64,000 nucleotides of DNA. It comes from Paguma larvata. Its lineage: Eukaryota > Chordata > Mammalia > Carnivora > Viverridae. Within the stretch, counting starts at the first letter, position 1. The number at the start of each line of letters is the position of its first letter. The position numbers and the translations under genes were made by a program. Of this stretch, positions 24,566 to 35,720 are shown one piece after another. The stretch is from assembly GCA_030068075.1 (NCBI GenBank), contig CM057825.1, positions 121,509,434 to 121,573,433 of the forward strand. Reading direction: 5' to 3'. The notes beneath the pieces are model-generated. The model did not search any database. It worked only from the letters and a program-made list of their open reading frames with translations, and had not been told where the DNA came from.

Positions 24566-26041
24566 CAGAGCTATATGCTTCTTCTCTTTCCAGATATTCC
24601 CAAGAATTCTAGGAAATAAGAACTGGATCAACCCAGGAGCAGTATAGGAAATTAATTAACATCTCATAAGAATGCAGCAAGTGTTTGTGTCTATGCGGAA
24701 TTCTCTTCTGTACTCCACCAGGAACGTTCTGGTATCCATCCACCCAGCAGAATATTACAAGATATTTTTTCATCAGTATAAATATCTCTGATTACTGAGA
24801 TTACATAGAATAGCAAGAATCATAAATAAACCAAGTTAGTCTGTCACGAGAGACTTCTGAAGCCCTCAGCGCCCGGCCACCCTTCTCTGAGCAGTAATTT
24901 GTTTTCAGTACAACTTTAAACAGAAGTCCCTTATTTAAGTAAGATTCATTAATGTTCCTTGCCCCTTGGCCTGATGCAACGATGAAACGTGGGTGACTTC
25001 AAGGAGGCTGTCATTCCTTTTGCGTGTTGATTCGAAAATCATCTTAAAGCTTATAACTTCACACGAGAGACCTGTTAACGGTCCCCTCGGAGAGCCGCGG
25101 ACTCAACACGATTTCGCCTTTGTCTGTTCCACGATCACCCTCTCTCACGTGTGACGTCCAGGACCCGCATACAACTAGGTTCCACTTATTTCCCAGTGAC
25201 ATCTGAAAGGGAAGGGGCTCATTTCCATCAGGACCAGAATGGGACTCGGCAACTGCCATTTCAGAGTTGGTGCAATTTACCGCATCTTTCGGGGCTGTGA
25301 GAATTGGTCATAAAACTTCCAACCGCTGATGTATTTCGCTCTACAGTATGGCCATTCCTCATGCCGTTCTACACCCTGATTCATAAATAAAGAATGCCAC
25401 ATCATTGAATACAATGAAACCGAAGACATTTTATTTGGAAGCCCATTTCCAAACCATGTATAAACATCGACTTGATGAATATGGGGCAACATTTTCCAAG
25501 GCTATGAAAAAGCATCACACTGCAGAATCAGAGAAGCCACGTGACCTGTGTCAAACAGCGATCTGTTCCTCTACCCATCAAGCATAAAAATCTGTAGCCA
25601 AACAGTCCAAAACGATGATTCAGCGAATAAAATACCGACACAACTCTTGTAACGGAGGTTCGACAAAGGCCACCCAGACTATAAAACGTGCCGTGTTTTT
25701 AAGAACCTCCGGGCACAACTAAACGTATCCTTTCAACTGTCTGGCTTGTGTTATTTTAAACCCAGCCCTCCACATTCCTTAAAGTAGGAGTAACTTGAAA
25801 AAACAATCGCAAGGAAGAAGCATCCCAAAACAACATAACCACAACTCAACACCCCACACACGAAACGTGCGTGTAGGTGCACGCGTGCCGTACGCACAGA
25901 GCAGTTTAGGGTTACTTTTATGAAACTCTATTTTTATGGAAAAGAGATCAAATTCTTCTGAACGGCCATCTTCTCATTGAAAACAGCATGAGGCCTAAAG
26001 GTCACAACTGGTCTACCTCAAGAAGCAGACAAATAAGCAAA

Positions 26042-26235
26042 TGGACCATTGGTTAACTCATTTCCCAATCAAGATGAAGGAACAAAATGGGTTACTGCCA
26101 AACAGATTAACTATGTAAAAGGAAACAACCAAGTAACCCATTGGTTAACTAAGTAACCCTAATGAACCAACCAAGAGGGCCAGTAGGTAACAGAAGAACC
26201 AACCATAAGAAGTCAACCAAACGAATCATTCTTTA
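26042..26235. repeat. Degenerate AACCAAC/GTAACC tandem tract beside exon 2
   Basis: The words CCATTGGTTAACT (26045 and 26138 areas), AAGTAACCC, AACCAACCAAG and GTCAACCAAACG recur imperfectly over about 190 bases, roughly 200 bases downstream of SHISA9 exon 2. It looks like an old minisatellite. Confidence 0.55.
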
Positions 26236-26441
26236 ACAGAGACACCCACCAAGTGAAATATGTCGGTGCCAAACACAGTTAGCTAGCTAGCTTCATGCCG
26301 GAGAGAGGAAAGGATACTTCTAACTAGTCAACACACAGAAAAGCTCGTCGTGAACCCACACACGCGCCAAGAAATCTGGACACATGACCGCCGCCTGGGT
26401 CGCCAAGTGGGGCTGGGAACGGACCGCACAGCTATACTTAC

Positions 26442-26569
26442 GAAGATTATTTATGGGAGTTCGGGTGTCCACGTTTTCATAATGCTGCACGTGAACCACA
26501 ATGTTGAGGTCCCTCTCCATGTGGTCAGTGTTGCAGTGGCCCTGTGGCCTCATGACATCTGCAAGGGCC
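26442..26569 (-). CDS. SHISA9: SHISA9 coding exon 2
   Basis: This 128-base exon has an acceptor with a pyrimidine tract (TCTCCTTTCAG|G) and a strong donor (C|GTAAGT). The first G completes the Arg codon begun in exon 1 (AG+G). Then 42 codons follow, from ALADVMRPQG to NVDTRTPINNL, and the final C begins the next codon, which in SHISA9 is His. The peptide is the cytoplasmic segment just after the transmembrane helix, residues 189-230. From family knowledge, the rest of the tail, ending in a PDZ ligand, is encoded by later exons. I found no match for them in 1-26441, so they must lie beyond the window. Reading through the donor gives 40 unrelated residues and a stop at 26320, which would be an intron-retention product only. 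Confidence 0.95.
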
Positions 26570-26794
26570 CTGAAAGGAGAAAGAATTTAAATCTGTTCAT
26601 TCCGAACACCATGACTGGCGCCTGCTGCGTTCTGAGCACTGTGCTTCTGAGAACCAGGCCCCTTCCTCCACGGAGCTGCCACGCTCGTTAGAGGTGGGAG
26701 GGAGAAAAAAGACATCAGTAAGTTAAAAAGATCCCCGCAATTACAGATTGCATAAGGACTTCATGCAAAATAGTCCACCCGTCCCTCACAATAG

Positions 26795-26915
26795 CTGTGT
26801 AATTAGCGCTTATCACCCACCTTGCAGCGTTGTGGAGAGGATTTAATGACGAATATATATAATGCGTCGGCACCCCCATACACGGAGTCCCTCCCTCGTG
26901 GCTAACGCCCGATCC
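26795..26915 (+). repeat. MIR 3' part
   Basis: CACCTTGCAGCGTTGTGGAG, AGGATTTAATGACGAATATA and GTCGGCACC follow the MIR 3' end. Confidence 0.5.
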
Positions 26916-26964
26916 CATACTCCACGTACAGCGATGGCCCGTTGTTAGCAACAAATCACATTTA

Positions 26965-27180
26965 CGGAGTGCTTACCATAAGCCGGGCACCATGCTAATC
27001 ACGTTACATGCCTTGATTCAACTAAGTAGCTTACAAAGACCTTATGAGGTTTGTGACTTCTTTGCAGAAGAGCAAAGGTTCAGAGAGGTGAATTAACCTG
27101 CTGAAAGTCACACAGCCAGGTGTACAGGGCTTTGAACGAGAGTCTGTTTTCACAGCTCCGCACACTGGGTGCACTGGGTT
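26965..27180 (-). repeat. MIR
   Basis: Antisense MIR: GGAGTGCTTACCATAAGCC, AAAGGTTCAGAGAGGTGAAT and GAAAGTCACACAGCCAGG. Confidence 0.7.
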
Positions 27181-27397
27181 TCTGTAACTAGGGAAGATTT
27201 GGCGTGATCCATCCACACCACCCCCCTCGGTTGGTGCCCCCTTCATCGGTAGCTGAGATGGAAGGCAAGCTGACAACCTGAGTCGCCAACTGTGTTTTCT
27301 CGTCATGTTTCACCTCCTTGACACTCAGCCAAGGGTCAAGACTCTTTTTACTATTATTTGACACATAAGAAAACAAGCTGAGAGGCTGAAGTGACTG

Positions 27398-27841
27398 TAT
27401 TCGTTTCTCCCAGCGGCTGTAACAAAGTATCCCAAACTAAGTGGCTTCGAATGCCAGAAATGGACTGCCTCACAGTTCTGGAGGCAGGAAGTCCAAAATC
27501 AAGATGCTAGGGGACTCCTCCCTTGCCTCTTCCTGGCTTCCGGCACTTGCTGGAAATCCCTGGCGTTCGCTAGCTTGCAGCTGCCTCTCCCCCGTCTCTT
27601 CCTCCATTCCTCCACCTTCACCTGGTGTGTCTCCTGGAGTCTCTGTCTTCCCGTGAAGATCTGTTGTAAGGACACCAGGCACACCAGGTTAGGGGCGCAC
27701 CCTCCTCCAGGAGAACCTCAACTCGAGCCATCCCATCCGCAAAATCCTATTTCTAATCAGAGTCACATTCTGCGGACCACAAGACTAGGCCTTTACACGA
27801 GCTTTGGTTACGGGGCGGGGGTACACAATTCACCCAGAACA
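27398..27841 (-). repeat. MLT1/MST-type MaLR LTR
   Basis: Antisense LTR opening TTCGTTTCTCCCAGCGGCTG TAACAAAGTATC, then CTCACAGTTCTGGAGGCAGG, AAGTCCAAAATCAAGATGC and AAGGACACCAGGC. It closes with GTACACAATTCACCCAGAAC. Confidence 0.85.
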
Positions 27842-28409
27842 GTGACCTTCACAATGAGATGTCCGCTTAGCAAAGCCGCTCGGTGTTTGCACAGAGAGCA
27901 GAACAGAGGTAAGTGTCAAACAGGTATCAGGTGTAAGGTCAGGCCTCCCCACCACATTTCCTCCTCTTCACAAACACTCCGCCGTGTCTTTACTGAGATA
28001 GGATCATCCGTGAATGATACGTACTATTGTAGGTATAATTACACAGGTGCGCATCTTTGACACGAGCAGTGTTTTGACCACAAACCTCATTCTGCTTCTT
28101 CCTCTTTGCCCGACAGGAGAGCTGGCCAAAATGCTAAGTGTGAGTCTCCTTTCCCCAGGGGCCTCATGGTGAAGCAGAGGAGTATCAGCCCTGCTTGTCT
28201 GGTTCCCTAATTACGGGCACTGAGATGGCCACAACCTCCCTGCCTCCGAAGACAACACGCCAATAGGCATCCTCATCCGCGCCTCCTCTGGGACCAGGAG
28301 GTACACGCCCACAAATGATACGGCCGCGGTTTAGGACACATCCAGATGCTCTTAACAAACCAGAACCCTCTGTGTCCACATCGAGGGAGACCGAGAAGGA
28401 AGGGGAGGT

Positions 28410-28640
28410 GTCTGAGTGCGGCCAGCCTGCCTGCTGAAATTTACCCGCCTCCCCCCACAGCCCCGATTCTCAAACAGCGTCTGCCAACCAGTGGCAACAG
28501 CATCACCCGGGAGCAGGCGAAACAGCAAATGTGAAGATTCCCCCCCAGACCTACAGACTCAGAAACTCTACACTGGCAGCCACCTGTGTCTCCAGGTGCA
28601 CGTTCGAGTCTGAGGCTGTGTTAGGCTCACAGAGGTCCCA
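28410..28640 (+). repeat. hAT MER5-like element
   Basis: GATTCTCAAACAGCG, CAACAGCATCACCCGGGAG, CAGACTCAGAAACTC and the CCAGGTGCACGTTCGAGTC closing part fit MER5-type palindromic elements. The copy is diverged. Confidence 0.5.
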
Positions 28641-28807
28641 AGCATGGGGACTAAGTGGTTGTTGAAGGGGCAATGAGACCGTGGCCCAAAAACCACAGCC
28701 GGCGAGAAGCGTCAGATGTGAAATACAGATCACACGGCAGGAGCCCCGCATGAAGGAGAGGAAAAGATGGGGTGTGCCGAGACGCAAGAGAAAAACGACA
28801 GCTCCCT

Positions 28808-28868
28808 TTTATTCATGCATTCACTCGACAAACATTCATGGCCTGCTATGTGCCAGGCACTCGTCACA
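28808..28868 (+). repeat. Ancient LINE-like repeat, opening
   Basis: ATTCATGCATTCACTCGACAAAC and CTATGTGCCAGGCACTCGTC lead into the duplicated block at 28869. Confidence 0.6.
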
Positions 28869-29075
28869 GCTCTAAAATTCTAAATAAACTGAGAGAGAGA
28901 GAAAGAAGGTGATCAGGAAAAGCTTTCCTGAGGAGGTGACATTTGAGTTGGGCCCTGAACAGTAAGAAGGAGTCGGTCGTGGAAAGATGATGGGGAAGAA
29001 CCTTCCTGGCAGAGGGAGCAGCAAGTGCAAAGGCCCTGGGGCAGGAAAGGGTTCAGATATTTGAAGTACAAGCCA
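28869..29075 (+). repeat. Duplicated block, copy 1
   Basis: A 207-base segment of the LINE-like family starts CTCTAAAATTCTAAATAAAC and ends TTTGAAGTACAAGCC. It recurs at 29597-29802 with only scattered changes. Shared words include GGTCGTGGAAAGATGATGG and AGGGAGCAGCAAGTGCAAAG. Confidence 0.85.
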
Positions 29076-29169
29076 GTGTGCAAGATGCACAAGATCGCTG
29101 TCTTCCCGGCGCTTGTGGACGAGGGGACGGGATCAAAAATAAATGCGTGTTAAATAAATAAACAAGTGT

Positions 29170-29580
29170 ACCATGATCGAGCGACCCTGGCACTTTGCGG
29201 CGTTATTCGCAACAGCCCCAAAGTGGAAACGACCCAAATCAGCTCATGAATGGATGCCCAGAATGCGTGACATGCAGCGGAGTAGGATCCAGCCACAAAA
29301 AGGAAGGAAGCATGGACACCTGCTGCAACACAGATGGAATCCGGAAACTTGAGCCTCCTGCAAAGGACCCAAAAAGTCACAGGGCACTGGATTCTATTTC
29401 CACCAAGCGTTCAGAACAGGCTAATCTACAGAGATACAAAGTAGACCAGTGGTGGCCACGGGCTGGAGACAGGGAGGACTGGAGAGCGGCTGTGGAGCGT
29501 ATACAGACTTCAACCATGAAAACGTTCTGGAATCACTTAGTAGCGACAGTGGCCGGACTTTGTGAATATGCCTAAAATCA
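29170..29580 (+). repeat. Old L1 3' region fragment
   Basis: The order CGCAACAGCCCCAAAGTGG, AACGACCCAAATCAGC, CAGCCACAAAAAGGAAGG, GACCAGTGGTGGCCACGGGC and AACGTTCTGGAATCACTTAG follows the familiar old L1 pattern. It sits between the two duplicated blocks. Confidence 0.65.
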
Positions 29581-29596
29581 CTGAATCGTCCATTTT

Positions 29597-29802
29597 TCTA
29601 AAATTCTAAATAAACTGAGAGAGACGGACAGATAAGGTGATCGGGAAAACTTTCCTGAAGAGTTGATATTGGGGTTGAGCCCTAAACGGCAAGAAGGAGT
29701 TGGTCGTGGAAAGATGATGGGAAGAACCTTCCTGGCAGAGGGAGCAGCAAGTGCAAAGGCCCTGGGGCAGGAAAGAGTGCAGATGTTTGAAGTACAAGCC
29801 AA
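29597..29802 (+). repeat. Duplicated block, copy 2
   Basis: A near copy of 28869-29075, with differences such as GAGACGGACAGATAAGG for GAGAGAGAAAGAAGG. After it the LINE-like repeat continues to about 29880 in its normal order, unlike after copy 1. Confidence 0.85.
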
Positions 29803-31284
29803 AAGGTCAACAAAGCTGGAGGACAGCCAATAAGGAAGGGGGCACTCAAGGTGAGGATTATCCTAGCCATTCTATGGGATAAAAAGACTGTTCAAGTTCA
29901 CCCCGTGCATCACTGCAGGGACCGAGACACAGACACGAGTGTCTCTGAAATCCCAGTTCAGTCTGCCTCCTCACTCTGTGCTATACACGGAGTCTGAAAC
30001 TCAAGCGGGCTGCGGGAAAGGGAACACTGGAGGGAAAGCAGGCCCTCCAAACCTGATTTGCCTTTTTCACTTCTAAGCAAGTTCCTCCTCATGAGCTTCA
30101 GGGGGTCTCTGCTCAGGAACTGAATGGAAATTTTGTTTGTGCGTTTTTCTCAAGCAAGAAGCCGGAGCTCTCCCCAGATTCTCCAAGGCGCCTCCCCCCC
30201 AAGAATTCCAAATTATTCGGCCTTTCAAGAGGTTAGCGAAGTCAGTTATCGGGACGGCTACCACGAACTTGGTCAGCGCTGCTATCTGCAGATCCCCTGG
30301 GCTTCTCCAGAGTGCGGAAACTCCTGAATATCCAGCCCAAAAGCCAAGGATGCTTTTCCCCAGGGCAGCCCACCCCAGGGCATGTGATGGAGAGGAGAGT
30401 TAAGAGGCCTCCATAACCTGGAAAAGCAGTCTACGAAGTAGAGTCCACACACTGTACGGATCACATAGAAGGATTCGGCACAAGGACAGGAAATCCCAGA
30501 ACTCCTGTGTATGGTCTTTAGTCGCTAAAGTGAGGAATCAATGCGATAGGTGTACGGATGCTGGCACCCTCACCGGAAACGGCCACGTCACACACGGAGA
30601 ATCAGGAAGCTCAGACCAAGAACGGTGACTGGCAGCGGCACCATCACTAGGGTACATGGCCCATATTACGGCTACGTGCCCCCCTAAAGGAGATACACAG
30701 ATACGTTGTCTACGTTTCACGAGGCTAACTAAGCAGGCACATGGCTTAAAAACATCCCCGGTAGCAAAACCGCAGGCGGAAGAAAATACTGACAGAGGAA
30801 GCACAAGCAAACAACTGAGGTGACTCTCCCCTTCTCTTCAACAGCTAGCTGGTCGCAAGGTTAAAAACAATGACGTTCTATTCGGATCAAAGCAAAGTCA
30901 GCCAAAAATAATCAAAACTCTCAAGAAAAATACTCAAAATATGGACTACTTATTAATGGTAAGTTTCAGCCTCAACATACATCCTGCTTTGACATTAGCT
31001 AATGACTGGATGATGTCATCGAGCTTACCGACAAATTTTAATTATTTCCTGCAACTTCGGCTCAGGTTAAAATTTGTTTTTATGTATGCTCTATAAAGTA
31101 CCTAACAACGGTTCCCTGGAACATGCCCGTACTTATTAGTACAACAAATGTGTACAGATTAGGGCACATACTAAAAAAGACATTAAAACACAGGTCCGAG
31201 AAGCTTCATAAAGACAATGGAAATCACCAACTCTGTGCTAGAAACCAAATTCCCAAAGATTTGCCATCTAGTCATGGCGCATAG

Positions 31285-31460
31285 TTTGGGTGATTCTCAA
31301 ACAATGTGCATTCACGGTACCTAGGGGTCTTGTTAAAAGGCAGAGTCTATTCAGTAAGTCTATGGCAGGACACAAGATTCTTCCGCTCAAGCTGCCAGGT
31401 AATGAAAATAAGGCTGTTCCACAGGACATAACCTGAGTAGTGAGTTCCTAAAAGAACCAT
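31285..31460 (+). repeat. hAT MER5-like fragment
   Basis: TGATTCTCAAACAATGTGC, CTTGTTAAAAGGCAGAG and TCTATTCAGTAAGTCTATGG fit MER5A order. Confidence 0.45.
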
Positions 31461-31789
31461 AATGGTAAATTCTAAGCATCCACTTGACTGCGTCACAGGG
31501 TGCCCAAATGTTTGGCCGAATGTCATTCTGGATGCGTCTGAGAATGTGGGTTTGGAGATGAACATTCACGTTCCACAGAGAACACAGGTGGGCCTTGTCG
31601 AATCACTTGAAGGCATGCACAGAACAAAAGGCCGACACTCTCCTGAGTAAGAGGGAATTTCCCTGCCTGACAGCCTTGAGACTGGAGGGTGGTCTTTTTG
31701 TGGTCAAAGATGATTGAATGTTGGCAATTTCATTAGGTTCCGTTTAGTGTCAATTTCCGTCCAGATGTACTTGTGGGTTACGTGTCTCG

Positions 31790-31935
31790 GGCCATGTGAC
31801 TGTTAGCTCTTTGAGCGCAGGGATTGGGTCTGCACTGTCACCTTTCTCTTATAGCTCTCAAAACGGTGCTAGGTATGCCATGGGTGCTCAATAAATACCT
31901 ATTAAATGAATCTGTGAATGGGTGAATGAATGAAT
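31790..31935 (-). repeat. L2 3' end
   Basis: TAGCTCTTTGAGCGCAGGG, GTGCTAGGTATGCCATGGG and GTGCTCAATAAATACCTATT, then GAATGAATGAAT. Confidence 0.7.
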
Positions 31936-31984
31936 AAAAGAGGAGCTCCTTTCTTCTGTAAACTATGTCAGACACCAGAATGCC

Positions 31985-32345
31985 TCTGTGCCAGATTGTT
32001 CTAGAGACTGAGGATACAACAGTAGAAGAGATTTGGTGTCCCTGCGACTCCCTACTGTGGACAGTAATGCAAAGAGACAGATAATCAACTAGCAAACCAG
32101 TAAATTAATAAGTTAATTTTAGGCTATAATGTGCAATGAAGCAAGTAGCTCCACGCGATGGGCTGGAGGGGGTGGGGGGAGGGCAGTGGTAACTGAGCCT
32201 GGGTCGTCAGGGAGGGCTTCTCAGAGAAGGCGACATTTGAGCTGAGACCTGGATGGCGAGGGAGTCGGCACGTGAGGTCTGAACGAGGAGAATTCGGGCT
32301 GAGCCAACACGTCAGCTCCCAGGTAGCAAGGAGCTTGGCATGTTT
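31985..32345 (+). repeat. Ancient LINE-like repeat
   Basis: GACTGAGGATACAACAG, CAGGGAGGGCTTCTCAGAG, GCGACATTTGAGCTGAGACC and GGCATGTTTGAGGAACA match the family at 13205. Confidence 0.65.
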
Positions 32346-32532
32346 GAGGAACAAAAAGAATACGGCGTTCCTTCGCTTTCCAATTACAGCGAGCAAACAA
32401 AAGACCCCAACATTCCCACACAGAGCTCAGAACCTCTGCATCTTGCTTCAAAGCTTCCAGGAGTCTCAAGGTCTAAACTATGTTCTGACATTTAAACACT
32501 TGAATAGGATTTCTGAGCATTTCCTCCTCTTT

Positions 32533-32746
32533 TTAATTTTTTTTTTAAGTTTATTTATTTTTGAGAGAGAGAGACAGAGTGTGAGCAGGGGAGGGGCAGA
32601 GAGAAAGGGAGACACAGAATCCAAAGCAGGCTCCAGGCTCTGAGCGGTCAGCACAGAGCCGGATGCGGGGCTCGAACTCACGAACCGTGAGACCATGACC
32701 TGAGCTGAAGTCAGAGGCTCAACCGACTGAGCCGTCCCGGCGCCAC
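32533..32746 (-). mobile_element. Felid SINEC
   Basis: Antisense copy within SHISA9 intron 1, so in the transcript it lies in sense. The head ends CCGTCCCGGCGCC, flanked by AGCATTTCCTC on both sides (about 32517 and 32748). Confidence 0.92.
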
Positions 32747-32819
32747 TAAGCATTTCCTCTTGTACCAGAGCATCTTTTATTTTTTTCAAGAACACAGGGG
32801 CCAGGGGCAGGAGGGAACT

Positions 32820-32915
32820 TTCTGGAGTGGTGATTACACACGTACAGGCAAAGCTCATTTAAACTTGAAATGGGCGCCTTTTATCGTGTAAATTCTATCC
32901 CACTGAAGGGGATTG
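32820..32915 (+). repeat. Old L1 3' end fragment
   Basis: TGGAGTGGTGATTACACACG, CAAAGCTCATTTAAACTTG and GTGTAAATTCTATCCCACTG follow the old L1 3' end. Confidence 0.55.
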
Positions 32916-33429
32916 CTAAAATGCAAGGACTCCGTTGCCCAAAGAGGAGTAACCTGTGCTCGGGCCTCGGACTGTCCGGGTTGGCAGTCTGACTCCTCCA
33001 CTCCCCAGGGTCTCGTTCATCCTCACGGAAAGCCATCTGTGCCTCTTAAAAGGCACGCCGTCCTAAGGCCTGCCTCACTGGGTCAGGACCCGAAATTAAA
33101 TGAGAATTTATACACGAGCTCGCGGCAAAATAGCAGACTGGACGAGGGTTCTTTTCTATGGCCCAGGCCCACACTTTGCAAGGCATTCGGTGTGGCCGTC
33201 CCTGGGTCCTCTCTCCAATCTGAACGTGTCACCCTCTGCTGCTTCACTCTGAAGGAGTCAGGAGACTTGACCAATGTCACACAGCTATACTGTGTGATAT
33301 ACTCCATAATATCTTTTTAGCATAACTAGGTACTGAGTTTCAGACTACAATTTATCGCTTTGGCAGGTGAGGGATAGAAAATTCCAATAAAAAGGGTGAT
33401 GGCCAAGGGGCAAAAGTTGCTGAGTAGTG

Positions 33430-33625
33430 ACCATAAAGAGGTCCCATGCTAAGGGCCTCCCAAGCCCAGTCCCAGTGAAACCCTCACACAAGCCTAGGAC
33501 AGAGGGATCACCACGGTCTCACTTTACAGACAAGAATCTAAAACTCAGAGAGGTGAAGTCAGTTTCCCGAGGTCGCACAGCTCTTAAGCGCCCAGGCTGG
33601 ATGGCATCTCCAGCCGTCTGACTTG
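33430..33625 (-). repeat. MIR
   Basis: Antisense MIR: CTCACTTTACAGACAAG, AACTCAGAGAGGTGAAGTC and CCCGAGGTCGCACAGCTC. Confidence 0.65.
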
Positions 33626-34249
33626 AGGTCGGCCTGACTACATACATCTCCACGGACTGCAGGGACCAGCACTAAGCCACTGGGGTGGGGGTGGAGACGG
33701 AGGCGAACCTGAGAGCTTCCTAAAGAGGGAAGTCACCACTGGGTGGCAACCAACAGCTCCCCTGGGAAAAGGCTCGGCCGGTGTTGTCAGAACTACCCAC
33801 TTCCCAAGAGAAGACAGAAATCGGATTTCTGTGTGAAATCTCCTTGGTTCTAAGCTGGTTGGAAAACACACGATGTAACAGAGACTGAAGAAATTTCACA
33901 GCCAAACGCAGCGAGCCCTGACTGGATCCGAGTTTGGAAGCCCGAGCTCCAAGGGACATTTCTGGCATGACCAGGAAGACGTTACCGTGATGGGCTACTG
34001 GATGGTACCCCAGGGTTTCTGTCCTTCTTCTTGAGTGTGACCCTGGGATTGTGTTGTGTGGGAGACTGTCCTGGTTCTTAGGCGACCCATGCTGAAGTAT
34101 TTAGGGATGAGGCGCCATGCCTTCAAGTTCTTGTCAAATGTTTCAGCCAAGAAACACAGGAAGAAGAAAGGGAGGGAGAAAACAGAAAATATAGAGAGTG
34201 GAATAAAGCAATATGACAAGATACTAATAACTGTGTGGCCTAGATTAGG

Positions 34250-34440
34250 AACTCTCAACTGGGGGGGGGACGCTACCCCCATGACATCTGGCTCTGACTA
34301 AGGACATTTTTTTTTTAACTGTCACAGCTGGGTTGTAAGGCAGGTGCTCCTGGCGCCTAATGGGTGGAGTCTAATGCTGCCAGACACCCTCCAATGCACA
34401 GAACAGCCCCCCACCGCCCCCCACCACTGCCCAGACTGAG
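34250..34440 (-). repeat. hAT-type nonautonomous element
   Basis: Words GGCGCCTAATGGGTGGAGTC, TAATGCTGCCAGACACC and CAATGCACAGAACAGCCC resemble the 4610 copy. They are diverged and interrupted by T and G runs. Confidence 0.45.
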
Positions 34441-35484
34441 CCGGCCCGGAAGAGCAGTGGTATCGGGAGTGACAAACCCTAAAGACATTTTTATCCTTCT
34501 TTCAAGTTTTCTGTATGCGTAAAATATTTCACAGTTAAGAAAAAGAGAGATGGAGAAAACCTTAAAAATAAAAACAAGAATACATACATAGCGATTCCTT
34601 GCAGACCAAACAAAACACGTCTGCGTCGTCGGGTAACCACAGCCGGCCACTGTTTGTGGTCACTTGTTCTGATACGTAGTGGCTGGCTGGAACACTACTG
34701 TAGCTGATGAATGAGGGTCTCTGATATGGGAAGCCATATCGCGGGCAAGCCCCCCGCAGCTCCTGGAATTACTGACTTCCTCCTGTTTTCAGGTCCCAAT
34801 CGGCCCAGAAGGGAGCGGCCGGCACGCCCGGGACTCGGGGTCTGACAACCGACATCACAGAGGCCTCTTCTGGAATGCCACAAAGTGCACGGGTCACCAA
34901 GAGCAGCTGGTGACGCTGGGGTGCTTTCCGATGAAATGAGAATGACCCCTCACCTCGGTGACCCGCGAAGCCCAAGACAAAATAAATTCAGAGGCAGTGG
35001 CCGAGACGTTAATTTCACCCGAAAGCTCGCAAGTGGCTGGTGTACCCCACCCAGGTTACCCCCTGACCTGTGGCTGGGACTTGAGATGACTCACTGCATA
35101 CAAAGTGTGACATGCATTTGGGGGCTGCTTGGGGCAGCCCCCGGCACCACAAATACCCGAAGCAGAGATGCGTGCAGAAAACACACACCCGAATGCAATT
35201 AAGAGAGTGGCATTGGATTAAAGGCATCTATCCCCGAGACTGCAAAATAGTCCCACACTCGAGAACGGTCTTCCTTAAAAACATCAAGGCTCCTTTTGAC
35301 GAGCCATTCAGGGAGGTTGTTACGTGCAGGTTTCTGGGGCTCATCCCAGACCTCTACTGGCCTGGAATCTTTCTGGACAGAACATAAGAATGTGCATTTT
35401 AGGAAGCCCCCCCCGACCCCCACCCGAAGCTCGCTCAAACTGAAAACACAGTTGAAATCAGGGGGCTGGGGACTGCAGTGGTAG

Positions 35485-35623
35485 AACCCTGTGACCTTGG
35501 AGAAGCCACCCAACCCGAGCCGTGTTTTTCTCATCTCTAAGCGGGAATTCATAGCACCTGCCTCCTAGGGCGGTCGTGCCCACTAAAGGAGTGTTTACAC
35601 ACAATGCACGTGCATGCGTGCGT

Positions 35624-35680
<57 letters not shown>

Positions 35681-35720
35681 CGGTGCCTGGCAAATGTTCC
35701 TTCCTTTTCCATAAGAGCGA
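35485..35720 (+). repeat. MIR interrupted by a (CA)25 tract
   Basis: CTGTGACCTTGGAGAAGCC, TTTTTCTCATCTCTAAGCGGG and ATAGCACCTGCCTCCTAGGG precede the CA tract. GTACGGTGCCTGGCAAATGTT follows it. The tract at 35625-35675 grew inside the MIR. Confidence 0.65.
35625..35675. repeat. (CA)n microsatellite
   Basis: About 25 uninterrupted CA units in SHISA9 intron 1. A likely polymorphic marker. Confidence 0.97.

Larger units (their letters stand above)
1..26441 (-). other. SHISA9: SHISA9 intron 2 (5' part, runs off window)
   Basis: The donor GTAAGT starts at 26441. No acceptor joined to the expected continuation of SHISA9 (His-Ala-Thr-Gln) was found down to position 1. The intron is therefore longer than 26.4 kb, in keeping with the very large introns of this gene in mammals. 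It holds the repeats listed below. Stretches where I see nothing recognisable are 1-777, 986-1640, 1760-2205, 3111-4610, 4955-5772, 6020-7175, 7710-8062, 9285-9955, 10010-10686, 12230-13200, 15241-15987, 16091-17499, 18458-19073, 20031-20690, 21425-22235, 22705-23283, 23533-24080 and 24584-26041. Confidence 0.85.

Noticed and set aside
27575..28060. 161-codon plus-strand frame
   Set aside because: Its first half is the antisense of a MaLR LTR, and no protein family fits.
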